Positions 1 through 7,951 of a DNA stretch of 57,207 nucleotides are shown here, one piece after another. Every line of letters starts with the position of its first letter. The first letter of the stretch is position 1. The stretch comes from an uncultured Helicobacter sp. (GTDB taxonomy: Bacteria > Campylobacterota > Campylobacteria > Campylobacterales > Helicobacteraceae). Both the position numbers and the translations under genes were made by a program. Location of the stretch: assembly GCF_937906905.1 (NCBI RefSeq), contig NZ_CALERY010000012.1, forward strand, positions 1-57,207. Reading direction: 5' to 3'. The notes beneath the pieces were generated by a model, which was not told the origin of the DNA, searched no databases, and saw only the letters and a list, made by a program, of their open reading frames with translations.

Positions 1-163
1 GGCTTACCCACTTGCTTATAGCAAAGCTTTTATTCTCAAAATTTACAATACATTTGCTAGGCAGGTTATTGATATTATCAAAATCATATCGCTCTAAATC
101 CTCTCCCCAAGATTTTGTGCAAGATTTTATATAAGAAAAATTCTTTATCTTTGCGTGTAGCAT
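1..163 (-). CDS. Unidentified CDS, 5' part, runs off the left edge
   Basis: An open frame of 54 codons runs from an ATG at 163 to the window edge without a stop. A good ribosome binding site (AAGGGA, 5 nt spacing) precedes the ATG, which is why I call it real. The N-terminus is Lys/Asn/Ser rich and soluble-looking, with no signal peptide. It ends in a stretch reading AISKWVS. I do not recognise the family. The style (AT-rich, Lys/Asn-rich) would suit an accessory gene such as a restriction enzyme, but that is only an impression. It lies just downstream of purB on the same strand (24 nt gap). Confidence 0.55.
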   Translation of the reverse strand, partial: MLHAKIKNFSYIKSCTKSWGEDLERYDFDNINNLPSKCIVNFENKSFAISKWVS

Positions 164-186
164 ATAAGTCCCTTATGCGTTTAGAT

Positions 187-1518
187 TCACTCCCCAAACA
201 CCCTTTTGAAAATAGAATCCACATTTTTTGTGTAGTAGCTAAACTCAAAACATTCTCTAATTGCCGCTTCACCGATAAGTCCCACAAGCTCACTATCTGC
301 TAAAAGATATTGCAAATATAAGCTCTCACCCTTATCGTTTAATGCACTCTTTCCATTTTGCAAATCACCCCAAACTTTCATCGCATTTCTTTGCACGATT
401 TTATAGGCATCTTCGCGAGATACGCCTTTTTTAGGCAGTTCTAGCAAGATTCGCTGTGAAAACACAAGCCCACCTGTAAGGTTTAGATTTTTCATCATAT
501 TTTTAGGATACACCACTAGCTTTTCAAGCAGCCCCTTTAAACGCATTAGCATAAAATCTGTGGTGATAAAGCTATCGGGCAAAATAAATCGCTCCACGCT
601 ACTATGGCTAATATCTCTTTCGTGCCACAAAGCGACATTTTCCATTGCAGGCATTGCATAAGAGCGGATAATCCTGCAAAGCCCTGTGATGTTTTCACTT
701 AAAATAGGATTTCTTTTGTGTGGCATAGCAGAGCTTCCCTTCTGCCCAGATTCAAAATACTCTTCTGCTTCATAGACTTCTGTGCGTTGCAGGTGTCGCA
801 CTTCTACGGCAATTTTCTCACAGCTACTAGCAAGCAGGGCAAAATCGCTCATAAGCCTAGCGTATCTATCCCTTTGTATCACTTGATTACTCACAGGGGC
901 GGGTTTAAGTCCAAGCTCTTTGCACACTAGCGTTTCAAGCTCCATAGGCGTATGGGCGAGATTTCCCATCGCCCCACTTAGCTGCCCCACAGAGATGACT
1001 TCTAAAGTGGATTCTAACGCCTTTAAATGTCGCCCTAGCTCATCATACCAAATCGCTAAAACGAGTCCAAAGGTGATAGGCTCTCCGTGGATTCCGTGGC
1101 TTCGCCCCACCATTAGCGTGTCTTTATGCTGATATGCACGCACCTTTATCGCTTCTCTCACTTGTCTTATATCATCTAAAATAATCTTTAAGCTATCTCG
1201 CATTTGCAACGCTACTGCGGTATCTATGCAATCGCTAGAAGTGATCCCATAATGCACCCAGCGGCTCTCTTCACCCAAGCTCTCCGCCACAGAAGTGGTA
1301 AAAGCGATTAAGTCGTGCTTAGTAACCGCTTCAATCTCATCAATCCTAGCGATGTCAAATTTCGCGTTTTTGCATATCTTTTCACAATCACTATCGGGGA
1401 TTAGCCCTAGCTTATTCCACCCTCTAACTAACGCCTTTTCTACTTCTAGCCAAGCAGAATACTTTGCATTCATATCCCATAGCTTTTTCATCTGCTCTCT
1501 TGCGTATCGCTCTACCAT
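187..1518 (-). CDS. purB: Adenylosuccinate lyase
   Basis: Cytosolic enzyme of purine synthesis. It eliminates fumarate from SAICAR and from adenylosuccinate, so it acts in both IMP and AMP formation. The 443-residue length is normal for the family. The fumarase/aspartase-superfamily signature GSSAMPHKRNP lies at residues 261-271, the catalytic-loop segment GRSHGIHG carries His141, and the early HYGITSSD motif is near residue 89. The ATG at 1518 follows AAAAGGAGC, a good ribosome binding site. It is the last recognised gene of a minus-strand run before the left-edge ORF, 23 nt downstream of the LpoB/Sel1 gene. Nothing is missing or truncated. Confidence 0.97.
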   Translation of the reverse strand: MVERYAREQMKKLWDMNAKYSAWLEVEKALVRGWNKLGLIPDSDCEKICKNAKFDIARIDEIEAVTKHDLIAFTTSVAESLGEESRWVHYGITSSDCIDTAVALQMRDSLKIILDDIRQVREAIKVRAYQHKDTLMVGRSHGIHGEPITFGLVLAIWYDELGRHLKALESTLEVISVGQLSGAMGNLAHTPMELETLVCKELGLKPAPVSNQVIQRDRYARLMSDFALLASSCEKIAVEVRHLQRTEVYEAEEYFESGQKGSSAMPHKRNPILSENITGLCRIIRSYAMPAMENVALWHERDISHSSVERFILPDSFITTDFMLMRLKGLLEKLVVYPKNMMKNLNLTGGLVFSQRILLELPKKGVSREDAYKIVQRNAMKVWGDLQNGKSALNDKGESLYLQYLLADSELVGLIGEAAIRECFEFSYYTKNVDSIFKRVFGE

Positions 1519-1541
1519 AAATGCTCCTTTTTGATTAGATT

Positions 1542-2621
1542 CTAATACCCTGCATTTTTTAGTTGTTTATATGCTTCGCAGCCATCTTGATAGCCCAAAT
1601 CACAGGCTTTGCCATAAAGCTCAAGAGCTTTTGCTCCATTTTGCTTCACACCCTGTCCATTTTGGTAGAGAAACCCCAAATTACTACAAGCCACCATACT
1701 CCCACCATCACAGGCTTTGGTAAACAACTTAAAAGCTTGAGTATAGTTTTCTATGAGATAGTAATAGCTTGCACAACTAAGCAAATTATCTATATCACAA
1801 CCCTTTTTATACCAAAGTGTCGCTTGCTTTACATCATTTTTTTTATAATAATAATCGCCAGCAGCATCACAAGCCAAGCCCACCTGCCTTTCACAAGCAG
1901 ACTTAAGCCACTCTATATCCCCTTTTTCAAAAAGTGCCCTACACGCCTTTTCATCATCATTTTTACACTGCTCCCTTAGGGCTAAGAGCTTCTTATCCAC
2001 ACTTTGTCGCTCCATTTCACTAGAGACATTAGAATCTGTAACCTTAGAGATAATCTCCTCGTGATCCCACAGCACCTTGCCACTTTTTATATCACTCAAA
2101 GTGAGTAAAAATATATAATCAACCCTCACAACTTCGCCTATCTTTTTGCTCCTTTGGGCGATTTTGCCGCTAAGTGATAGCTCTGGGGCTTGGAGCGTGT
2201 CCTGCTCGTGGGTGGTGTATTGGTTGTAGTTTGGGTCTTTTGTGAGCTTCCTAGAGTCTTTGATAAATCTATCAGCTTTCGCGCCACTGCCAGCGATGGC
2301 ATTTGTGAGCGTAAATTTACCGCTTTTTCTTAAAGCCCTAGCAAGCTTCCTAGCCATAAGCTCGACATCTATATCTTCGCTTGTCTCATTGGCAATATCC
2401 GCGATTGCAAGCAGTCTTTTGCCCTGAAGCGTGCGGACATACTGCGAGTCAAGGAGTGAAGCGGCATTGCTCTCTATCACTTTATCTATATCGTGTATAT
2501 CAATCCCAAAGGAGACATACGCGCTAGAGTCTTGCACATAGCTCGCACTTTTCACCCCAGCCAAGCCACACACCACGCACACACAAAGCCCTAGCCCAAT
2601 CCCTAGAATCCACTTTTTCAT
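1542..2621 (-). CDS. LpoB-like / Sel1-repeat envelope protein
   Basis: A 359-residue exported protein. Residues 1-26 form a signal peptide or anchor (MKKW, then a Gly/Leu/Cys/Val-rich core). Residues about 35-190 resemble the LpoB domain of penicillin-binding-protein activators: the phrases LLAIADIANETSEDID and KIGEVVRVDYIFLLTLSDI fit that fold. Residues about 215-355 hold Sel1-type repeats with paired cysteines (for example ACDGGSMVACSNLGFLYQNG), as in Helicobacter cysteine-rich proteins. By family, a role in cell-envelope assembly through protein contacts in the periplasm is likely. The combination of the two domains in one chain is read from sequence. The specific partner is unknown. Confidence 0.75.
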   Translation of the reverse strand: MKKWILGIGLGLCVCVVCGLAGVKSASYVQDSSAYVSFGIDIHDIDKVIESNAASLLDSQYVRTLQGKRLLAIADIANETSEDIDVELMARKLARALRKSGKFTLTNAIAGSGAKADRFIKDSRKLTKDPNYNQYTTHEQDTLQAPELSLSGKIAQRSKKIGEVVRVDYIFLLTLSDIKSGKVLWDHEEIISKVTDSNVSSEMERQSVDKKLLALREQCKNDDEKACRALFEKGDIEWLKSACERQVGLACDAAGDYYYKKNDVKQATLWYKKGCDIDNLLSCASYYYLIENYTQAFKLFTKACDGGSMVACSNLGFLYQNGQGVKQNGAKALELYGKACDLGYQDGCEAYKQLKNAGY

Positions 2622-2701
2622 CTTAGCCCTTAGCTCCCTTTAACAAGCCCAAATTAGAGCACGCATTATAATCAACCTAAGCTTAATAAGCTGCGTGGTA
2701 T

Positions 2702-2729
2702 GTGACTAGCCACCCTGGGGGCTAGTCAC
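2702..2729. repeat. Perfect 10-bp inverted repeat
   Basis: GTGACTAGCC and GGCTAGTCAC flank an 8-nt loop (ACCCTGGG). It lies between the thioredoxin gene and the LpoB/Sel1 gene and could be a second terminator or an operator. No T run follows on either strand. Confidence 0.5.
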
Positions 2730-2752
2730 TTCTTTGCTGGTTTTGGGATACT

Positions 2753-2773
2753 AGATTCTGGTAAGCAGAATCT
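2753..2773 (-). terminator. Hairpin of paired AGATTCTG/CAGAATCT motifs
   Basis: Eight-bp perfect arms AGATTCTG and CAGAATCT are separated by the loop GTAAG. It sits 9 nt past the stop of the thioredoxin gene. The same arms and the same loop recur at 9976-10006, which supports a functional hairpin. There is no clear T run, so termination efficiency is uncertain. Confidence 0.5.
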
Positions 2774-2782
2774 TTGTGGCTT

Positions 2783-3097
2783 TTAGAGGGCGAGTAGATT
2801 TTCTATAGCTGTTTGTATGGGTAGTATGCTATCTGGCTCGACAAGTCGCTCGAGCACCTCTTGACCATTTTTGTAGAAAATGAGAGTCGGGATTCTGCGC
2901 ACGCCTAGTTCATCTTTGAGTGCTTGATTCTCATCAAAATCCAGCAGGATAAATTTCACTTGCGGATACTGCGCTTGTAGCTTTTGTAGGATTGGCTCGA
3001 TCCGTCGGCAGTCTGGACACCATGGCGCACTCATCTCTACGAGACATAGGCTAGATTCTAGGAGTTTGGGGAGGGTTTGCTGATTGGCAGTTTGCAT
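2783..3097 (-). CDS. Thioredoxin-family protein (WCPDC)
   Basis: A 104-residue thioredoxin fold with the redox motif WCPDC near residue 26 and the cis-proline segment RRIPTLIFYKNGQEV near residue 75. The second X pair (PD) differs from the GP of classical thioredoxin, so this is probably not the main TrxA but a thioredoxin-like thiol-disulfide protein. No signal peptide is seen, so it should be cytoplasmic. The ATG at 3097 follows AAGGAG. It is a short gene between an ATPase gene and the LpoB/Sel1 gene, with a hairpin after the stop. Substrate unknown. Confidence 0.88.
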   Translation of the reverse strand: MQTANQQTLPKLLESSLCLVEMSAPWCPDCRRIEPILQKLQAQYPQVKFILLDFDENQALKDELGVRRIPTLIFYKNGQEVLERLVEPDSILPIQTAIENLLAL

Positions 3098-3155
3098 AGG
3101 CTCTCCTTGTATGTGATTGTATAAAAGTGTTCAAATATAGCGCCCAAAGGTAAAT

Positions 3156-4349
3156 TTATACGCAATGTTGTTTTAGTAAATGCAGATACTCTAGTGCAAA
3201 GTCGATAAAGCTTATTGCACGATAGTTCCCACGCGCATGCTTGGTGGGCGGGAGTGTTGTATCGATACTGATGAAGAGGATTTCATCAAATGTGCGCGTA
3301 AGCTTAGCGAGCTTGCTCTCAATGAGCATAGGCGTAGGAAATGCTAGCGCGAAAATCGCCACTCCACCTATCGTGTCGTTTCTTGCGCGATTTTGTGCAT
3401 TGCTTGTTATAGCATTTGCCACATCTCCTGCTACGCCACTCATAGCCTCACACATACTAGATTCTAGCGCAGAGTCTAGTGCGCAATCCACAATAAAATC
3501 ACAGCTTTCATCATAATATGCACGGATACCTGCATGCACTAGCTCGCAGAAAATCATATTCTCAAAGATACTTTGAAAATTTGGCGCACTTGAGAGTGCA
3601 TAGGGCAGGGCAAAATTATAAAAATACAGCTTGGATTCTCGTTGTGTGGCGTGGGGGAGAGTGAAAATAACTTGCTCATCTTGGAGAGTTTGGATAAGTG
3701 CGTAAATCTTGTCTTTGGAGATTTTTTGTTGCTGCTTGAGTAGGCAGTAGGCATTATGTGTGCTAAATGGCTTGCCTTGATAGCGTAGTAGGAAAGTAAA
3801 AATATCTGTGTTTTCTCTAGCATAAAGCATGATGATTTCTTGGATTCTCTGGGGGCGTTTGGATTCTGGGATATAGGGCAGTTCAGGGAGATTGCCTTCT
3901 TTGAGAAAGCTAGCAAATATAGATTCTAGTTTGTTGCTTTTGCTGCATGAGACATATTCCTCGAAATTCAGCGGTCGCACGCAGTGGGTCGTGAAGCTTG
4001 TGCGGATAGATTCTGGGATATGCCTAGGACTTGGAGCGACTATGATAATGTCTTGGTGGGTTGGGATTGTGAGCTCTGGGCGGTAGTTATCGATAATGAG
4101 CGCATCAAAGCGTTTTTCCAGCACCTGCTTCAATAGCTCTGCTTGTGCTTCCTCCACCTCCAGCCGCAAATCCGCGCAATCAACTAGGATTGCTCGCTTG
4201 TAGTGGCGCACAAGATCGAGTGCGAGCGATGTTTTGCCACATTTAGGTGCGCCATGGAGTAGGATTTTGCGTGCTTTTGGGGTGTTTGCCCGCGGAAAGA
4301 TTACAAGCCCCCTTACTCTCTCTTCATACGCCCGAGCAAAATCTAGCAT
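3156..4349 (-). CDS. AAA-type ATP-binding protein
   Basis: A 397-residue protein with a Walker A motif GAPKCGKTS near residues 33-41 and a Walker B-like stretch DALIIDNY near residues 80-87. A winged-helix-like middle follows (about 200-240). The layout resembles the AAA_14/DUF4143 class of ATPases often found in bacteria and archaea with unknown targets. The C-terminal region carries a Ser/Ala-rich segment (about 305-345) rich in short insert-like residues. It lies 18 nt downstream of the hypothetical gene at 4368 and may be co-transcribed with it. ATPase activity is predicted; the process it serves is not evident. Confidence 0.7.
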   Translation of the reverse strand: MLDFARAYEERVRGLVIFPRANTPKARKILLHGAPKCGKTSLALDLVRHYKRAILVDCADLRLEVEEAQAELLKQVLEKRFDALIIDNYRPELTIPTHQDIIIVAPSPRHIPESIRTSFTTHCVRPLNFEEYVSCSKSNKLESIFASFLKEGNLPELPYIPESKRPQRIQEIIMLYARENTDIFTFLLRYQGKPFSTHNAYCLLKQQQKISKDKIYALIQTLQDEQVIFTLPHATQRESKLYFYNFALPYALSSAPNFQSIFENMIFCELVHAGIRAYYDESCDFIVDCALDSALESSMCEAMSGVAGDVANAITSNAQNRARNDTIGGVAIFALAFPTPMLIESKLAKLTRTFDEILFISIDTTLPPTKHARGNYRAISFIDFALEYLHLLKQHCV

Positions 4350-4367
4350 AATAATGTGAGCTTGATT

Positions 4368-4922
4368 TTATGGGTTAGCAGAATCTATGGATTCTGTGAG
4401 ATTGCTAATGATGGCGCGTAGTCGCTCAAACTGCGCATGTAGCCCTGGGTCTGTGGCGTGATTGACAAAGCTGCCTGAAGCTCGCTCGATGAAGCGCGAG
4501 GGCGCTCGTGGTGTGAGAATTGTCTGGAGATCTTGTGCTGGATTTTTCGTCATGGGGGCTTGTGTCAATCGAGCTTGCATGGCGGATTTTGGGATATAGG
4601 CGATGATTTGTGTGTGTGCCAGAAATTTCTCCATACTCTGTGCGCCAATACTCTCTAGAAATGGCGCAAACTCGCTGGCATAGTGTCTTAAACAATACAT
4701 AATGTCTTTTTTTTTATAATGATTGAAGTTATACACATGGCTTGGGTGATTGAAGCCAAAGAGTAGCTTGGGTGATCGGTAGCAGATATGCACGATTCCT
4801 GTGCGCATATCTGCTGGTAGAGCGAGTTTAAGGCGCGAGAGATTCTGCCTAGCTCGCAGTTCTCCAGCAAGGGGACGATTATCAGCAAGAAAGGAATCAA
4901 TAACTTGGCGCATATTCTTCAT
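4368..4922 (-). CDS. Hypothetical protein, DciA/DUF721-like size and position
   Basis: A 184-residue protein if it starts at the ATG at 4922; an in-frame ATG at 4913 is equally possible. A TACAAT box lies only about 6 nt before the first ATG, so the transcript may be nearly leaderless. Residues about 35-90 (LPADMRTGIVHICYRSPKLL and following) read as a small alpha/beta domain reminiscent of DUF721 (DciA-like) proteins, but the match is weak. A coding A9 tract at 4707-4715 gives KKK near residue 70. It is convergent with nothing and lies upstream of the AAA-type ATPase gene. Function unknown. Confidence 0.6.
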   Translation of the reverse strand: MKNMRQVIDSFLADNRPLAGELRARQNLSRLKLALPADMRTGIVHICYRSPKLLFGFNHPSHVYNFNHYKKKDIMYCLRHYASEFAPFLESIGAQSMEKFLAHTQIIAYIPKSAMQARLTQAPMTKNPAQDLQTILTPRAPSRFIERASGSFVNHATDPGLHAQFERLRAIISNLTESIDSANP

Positions 4923-5169
4923 GGACTGATTGTAGCATACTTTTTGTGTGTTTGCCTGCAAGGCTGCGGATTCCAGGGGAATCCATATTATGGCGATCCT
5001 AGCACAGCAAGAAGCTTTAATGATCTTATGATGCTAGAGAGCAAGATTGAGTAAAATCTTTTTGGAGATTCTGGGGATTGGGGCTTTTTCTCGCGGGTTG
5101 TTGTTTGGTAGGCTTGCATAGAATCTAGAGAAATCTAATTGTGGCTAATCGCTTGGCTTGTGGGTATCC

Positions 5170-7149
5170 CTAGTCGCTGATTTTAGCAAACTCATCGCGC
5201 AGACGCGCCGCCTCTTCAAACTCCAGATTTTTCGCTGCTTCTAGCATTTTTGCTTTGAGCTCTTTTTTGATTGCGGCACGCTCGGATTTGGGGAGTTTTT
5301 GGATTTTGTTTGCTTTGTCATAGAGATTGCTTAGTCCGCTACTTTCGATCTTTAGCTCCTGCTCGACATTGCGTGCGACACTTCTTGGCGTGATATTACG
5401 CGCCTTGTTAAACGCTTCTTGTTTGGCGCGGCGATAGTCTGTGATGTCAAACGCCCTTTGCATAGAGTTTGTAACTTTTTTCGCATATAAAATCACCTTG
5501 CCATTGACATTCCTAGCCGCTCTCCCCATTGTTTGAATAAGGCTTGTCTCACTGCGTAAGAATCCTTCCTTATCTGCATCCATTATCGCTATTAGGCTCA
5601 CTTCTGGCAAGTCTAGCCCCTCGCGCAAAAGGTTAATGCCAATCAGCACATCAAATTCCCCTAATCGCAGTGAGCGGATAAGATGATTTCGCTCAATGGC
5701 GTCAATATCACTATGCATATAGCGCACCTTTATCCCAAGCTCCCCATAATATTTGCTTAACTCTTCTGCCATTTTTTTCGTCAGCGTGGTGATAAGCACT
5801 CGTTCATTATTTTCCATCCTTAGCTTTATCTCATCGTATAAATCAAGCACTTGATTATCACTATCTCGCACTTCATAGAGTGGGTCTAAAAGCCCTGTGG
5901 GGCGGATAATCTGCTCGGCAATATGGCTTTGACTAAGCTCTAGCTCTAGCTTTGCAGGCGTAGCAGAGACAAAGAGAAAATGCGGTGCTTTGTTAATAAA
6001 CTCATCAAAGCGCAAGGGGCGATTATCTAGCGCGCTAGGCAGGCGGAAGCCGTATTCCACAAGCACTTCCTTGCGGCTTCTATCCCCTGCATACATTCCC
6101 CCAAATTGCGGCAAACTCACATGCGATTCATCAACGATTAGCAAATATGGCTTGCCCTTTTGCGCAAAATAATCTAGCAAGGAGTAAGGCGTCTCCCCCG
6201 GGGCTTTGCCTGTAAGATGTCTAGCATAGTTTTCAATGCCCTTGCAAATGCCTGATTCTCTAATCATCTCTAAATCAAACTCCGTGCGCCCCTTTAGTCG
6301 CTGGTATTCTACCTGCTTGTCTTGAGCGGCAAACTCTGCTAGGCGGACTTCTAGCTCGGATTCGATATTACTTAGTGCAGTTTTGAGTCGCTCTTGGCTT
6401 ACGATAAATTGGTTTGCTGCATACAGCACAAAGGATTCTAGCTTGATAATAAAGCTTCGCTCTAGCGCATTAAACACACTAATACACTCAATCTCATCGC
6501 CAAAAAACTCTATGCGGATAAACTCATTTTCATTATACGCTGGGAAAATATCTATCACCTCGCCTCGCACAGCAAAATTTCCCCGCTCTAAGGTTGTGTC
6601 ATTGCGCGTATAGCCCATATCGACAAGCTTAGTTAGTAGTGCCTTTTGACTATATTCCTGCCCCACTTCTAGCTTTTCTATCATTGTTAAATACTCTTGC
6701 GGATTGCCTAGCCCATAGTTTGCCGATACTGAAGCTATCACAATCACATCATCATAGGCTAGCAGTGAAGTCGTGGCTGAAAGCCGCAGCCGCTCTAATT
6801 CATCGTTAATGCTAGAATCCTTTTCTATAAACAAATCGCGGCGTGGGATATAGGCTTCTGGCTGGTAGTAGTCAAAGTGGCTGATGAAATACTCCACCTT
6901 ATTGTTTGGGAAAAAGCCCTTAAACTCGCTATATAGCTGGGCGGCTAGGGTTTTGTTGTGCGTCATTATGAGTGTTGGCATTTGCGCTTTAGCGATGATA
7001 TTTGCCATCGTGTAGGTTTTGCCACTGCCTGTAACGCCCACAAGTGTGGAGTATTTCGCACCTTGTGCGATAGAGTCTGTGATTTTTTCAATCGCTTGGG
7101 GCTGATCGCCTGCTGGAGAGTAGGGGGAATGTAGGAGAAATTGCGCCAT
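5170..7149 (-). CDS. uvrB: Excinuclease ABC subunit B
   Basis: DNA-damage recognition helicase of nucleotide excision repair. It is loaded by UvrA and recruits UvrC. The 659-residue length is typical. Walker A (GVTGSGKT) lies at residues about 38-46, the beta-hairpin region (FDYYQPEAYIPRRD) at about 92-105, helicase motif VI (TMGRAARNVNGKVILYA) at about 535-552, and the C-terminal UVR motif (KAKMLEAAKNLEFEEAARLRDE) at about 630-652. A TATAAT -10 box lies at 7182-7187 on the minus strand, overlapping a divergent promoter for the gene at 7228. The ribosome binding site is weak. Confidence 0.98.
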   Translation of the reverse strand: MAQFLLHSPYSPAGDQPQAIEKITDSIAQGAKYSTLVGVTGSGKTYTMANIIAKAQMPTLIMTHNKTLAAQLYSEFKGFFPNNKVEYFISHFDYYQPEAYIPRRDLFIEKDSSINDELERLRLSATTSLLAYDDVIVIASVSANYGLGNPQEYLTMIEKLEVGQEYSQKALLTKLVDMGYTRNDTTLERGNFAVRGEVIDIFPAYNENEFIRIEFFGDEIECISVFNALERSFIIKLESFVLYAANQFIVSQERLKTALSNIESELEVRLAEFAAQDKQVEYQRLKGRTEFDLEMIRESGICKGIENYARHLTGKAPGETPYSLLDYFAQKGKPYLLIVDESHVSLPQFGGMYAGDRSRKEVLVEYGFRLPSALDNRPLRFDEFINKAPHFLFVSATPAKLELELSQSHIAEQIIRPTGLLDPLYEVRDSDNQVLDLYDEIKLRMENNERVLITTLTKKMAEELSKYYGELGIKVRYMHSDIDAIERNHLIRSLRLGEFDVLIGINLLREGLDLPEVSLIAIMDADKEGFLRSETSLIQTMGRAARNVNGKVILYAKKVTNSMQRAFDITDYRRAKQEAFNKARNITPRSVARNVEQELKIESSGLSNLYDKANKIQKLPKSERAAIKKELKAKMLEAAKNLEFEEAARLRDEFAKISD

Positions 7150-7177
7150 TTGCGGTAGCCTTTGTGGAAAATTTGGC

Positions 7178-7187
7178 TACAATTATA
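7178..7187. promoter_or_regulatory. Overlapping divergent -10 boxes for uvrB and the 7228 gene
   Basis: On the minus strand TATAAT (7187 to 7182) points to uvrB. On the plus strand TACAAT (7178-7183) points to the small coiled-coil gene. The two boxes overlap by two bases within an imperfect palindrome GGCTACAATTATAGCC, so polymerase could serve only one direction at a time. Confidence 0.5.
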
Positions 7188-7227
7188 GCCAATGTGGCTT
7201 GCGACACATACTTCCTAAGGAATATCA

Positions 7228-7479
7228 ATGACATCAATCACTCAACTTGAAGAAAAGATCACAACCCTACTTAGCGCGTATGAAAGCCTAGCAAGTGAGC
7301 TAGAATCCGCACGCAAGGAGCTAGCGACCCTACGCGCAGAGTCTAGTCAAAAAGACTTGCAAATCTCAGCACTTTATGAAGAGATAGGCAGTCGCGACCG
7401 CGCCGTAGAATCTCTCTATAACAAAATCTCCACCACGCTTGATGGCAAGCAGGAATCTAGCGGGGGCAATAATGAGTGA
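7228..7479 (+). CDS. Small coiled-coil protein upstream of priA
   Basis: An 83-residue protein that is almost entirely heptad-patterned alpha helix (residues about 3-75: ITQLEEKITTLLSAYESLAS onward). It has no signal peptide. The ATG follows TAAGGAAT, a good ribosome binding site. It overlaps the next gene by 8 nt, so the two are translationally coupled and their products may interact. Size and shape recall small division-associated coiled coils such as ZapB, but there is no sequence signature to prove it. Homologous small genes sit upstream of priA in related Helicobacter. Confidence 0.75.
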   Translation: MTSITQLEEKITTLLSAYESLASELESARKELATLRAESSQKDLQISALYEEIGSRDRAVESLYNKISTTLDGKQESSGGNNE

Positions 7480-7945
7480 GCAGCTAGAGGTGCGGATTTC
7501 TGGGAGAGATTTTGGCATATCGCTTAAGGGCTACAATCCAGAGGCTAACCGCGAGATCCGCGCCCAGCTTGCTGGTGAGACGGATTTGCTAGTGCTCCTA
7601 CGCGCCTATCTCGATGTCGTCCATCAAAAATGCGAGCTAGAATCCAGGATTGCCCAGCTACATGAGAAGCTAGAATCAATACATGCTGCAAAGGTCGTAG
7701 ATTTTGTCAAGCCCCCACAAGATTCCACAGAGACGAGTGAATCCCAAAGGTTCATCACAAATCCTGCGGATTCTGTGCTAGATTCTCGAGGGTCTAGCAC
7801 CCTAGATTCTGCTGCTACAAATCCAGCTTCACTAGAGCTCACTATCCCAGAATCTACTGCGCCCATAAGTGCCCCCGTGCATGATTTGTTTAGCGCATTT
7901 GACACAGGGCAAGAATCCCCCAAGCAAGAATCCCCCGCACTCTAA
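7472..7945 (+). CDS. ZapA-like / coiled-coil protein
   Basis: A 157-residue protein from the ATG at 7472, which lies inside the end of the preceding gene. Residues 1-70 (MSEQLEVRISGRDFGISLKG, then a helix) resemble the N-terminal head plus coiled coil of ZapA division proteins, though shorter. Residues about 75-157 are low-complexity Ser/Pro/Glu/Asp sequence that follows a dense run of GAATC/GATTC motifs, so the tail looks like neutral expansion. It ends 6 nt before priA. If it is ZapA-like it would bind FtsZ; I infer this only from the head shape. Confidence 0.6.
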   Translation: MSEQLEVRISGRDFGISLKGYNPEANREIRAQLAGETDLLVLLRAYLDVVHQKCELESRIAQLHEKLESIHAAKVVDFVKPPQDSTETSESQRFITNPADSVLDSRGSSTLDSAATNPASLELTIPESTAPISAPVHDLFSAFDTGQESPKQESPAL

Positions 7946-7951
7946 GCCACT

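Noticed and set aside
1836..1844. Short T8/A8 homopolymers in coding regions (also near 42859 and 25432)
   Set aside because: Length of 8-9 is common at this composition and not near start codons; too weak for a phase-variation call.
4688..4900. Alternative frame around the A9 tract in the hypothetical gene
   Set aside because: The main frame is longer and continuous; a phase-variation role for the A9 tract is possible but not shown.
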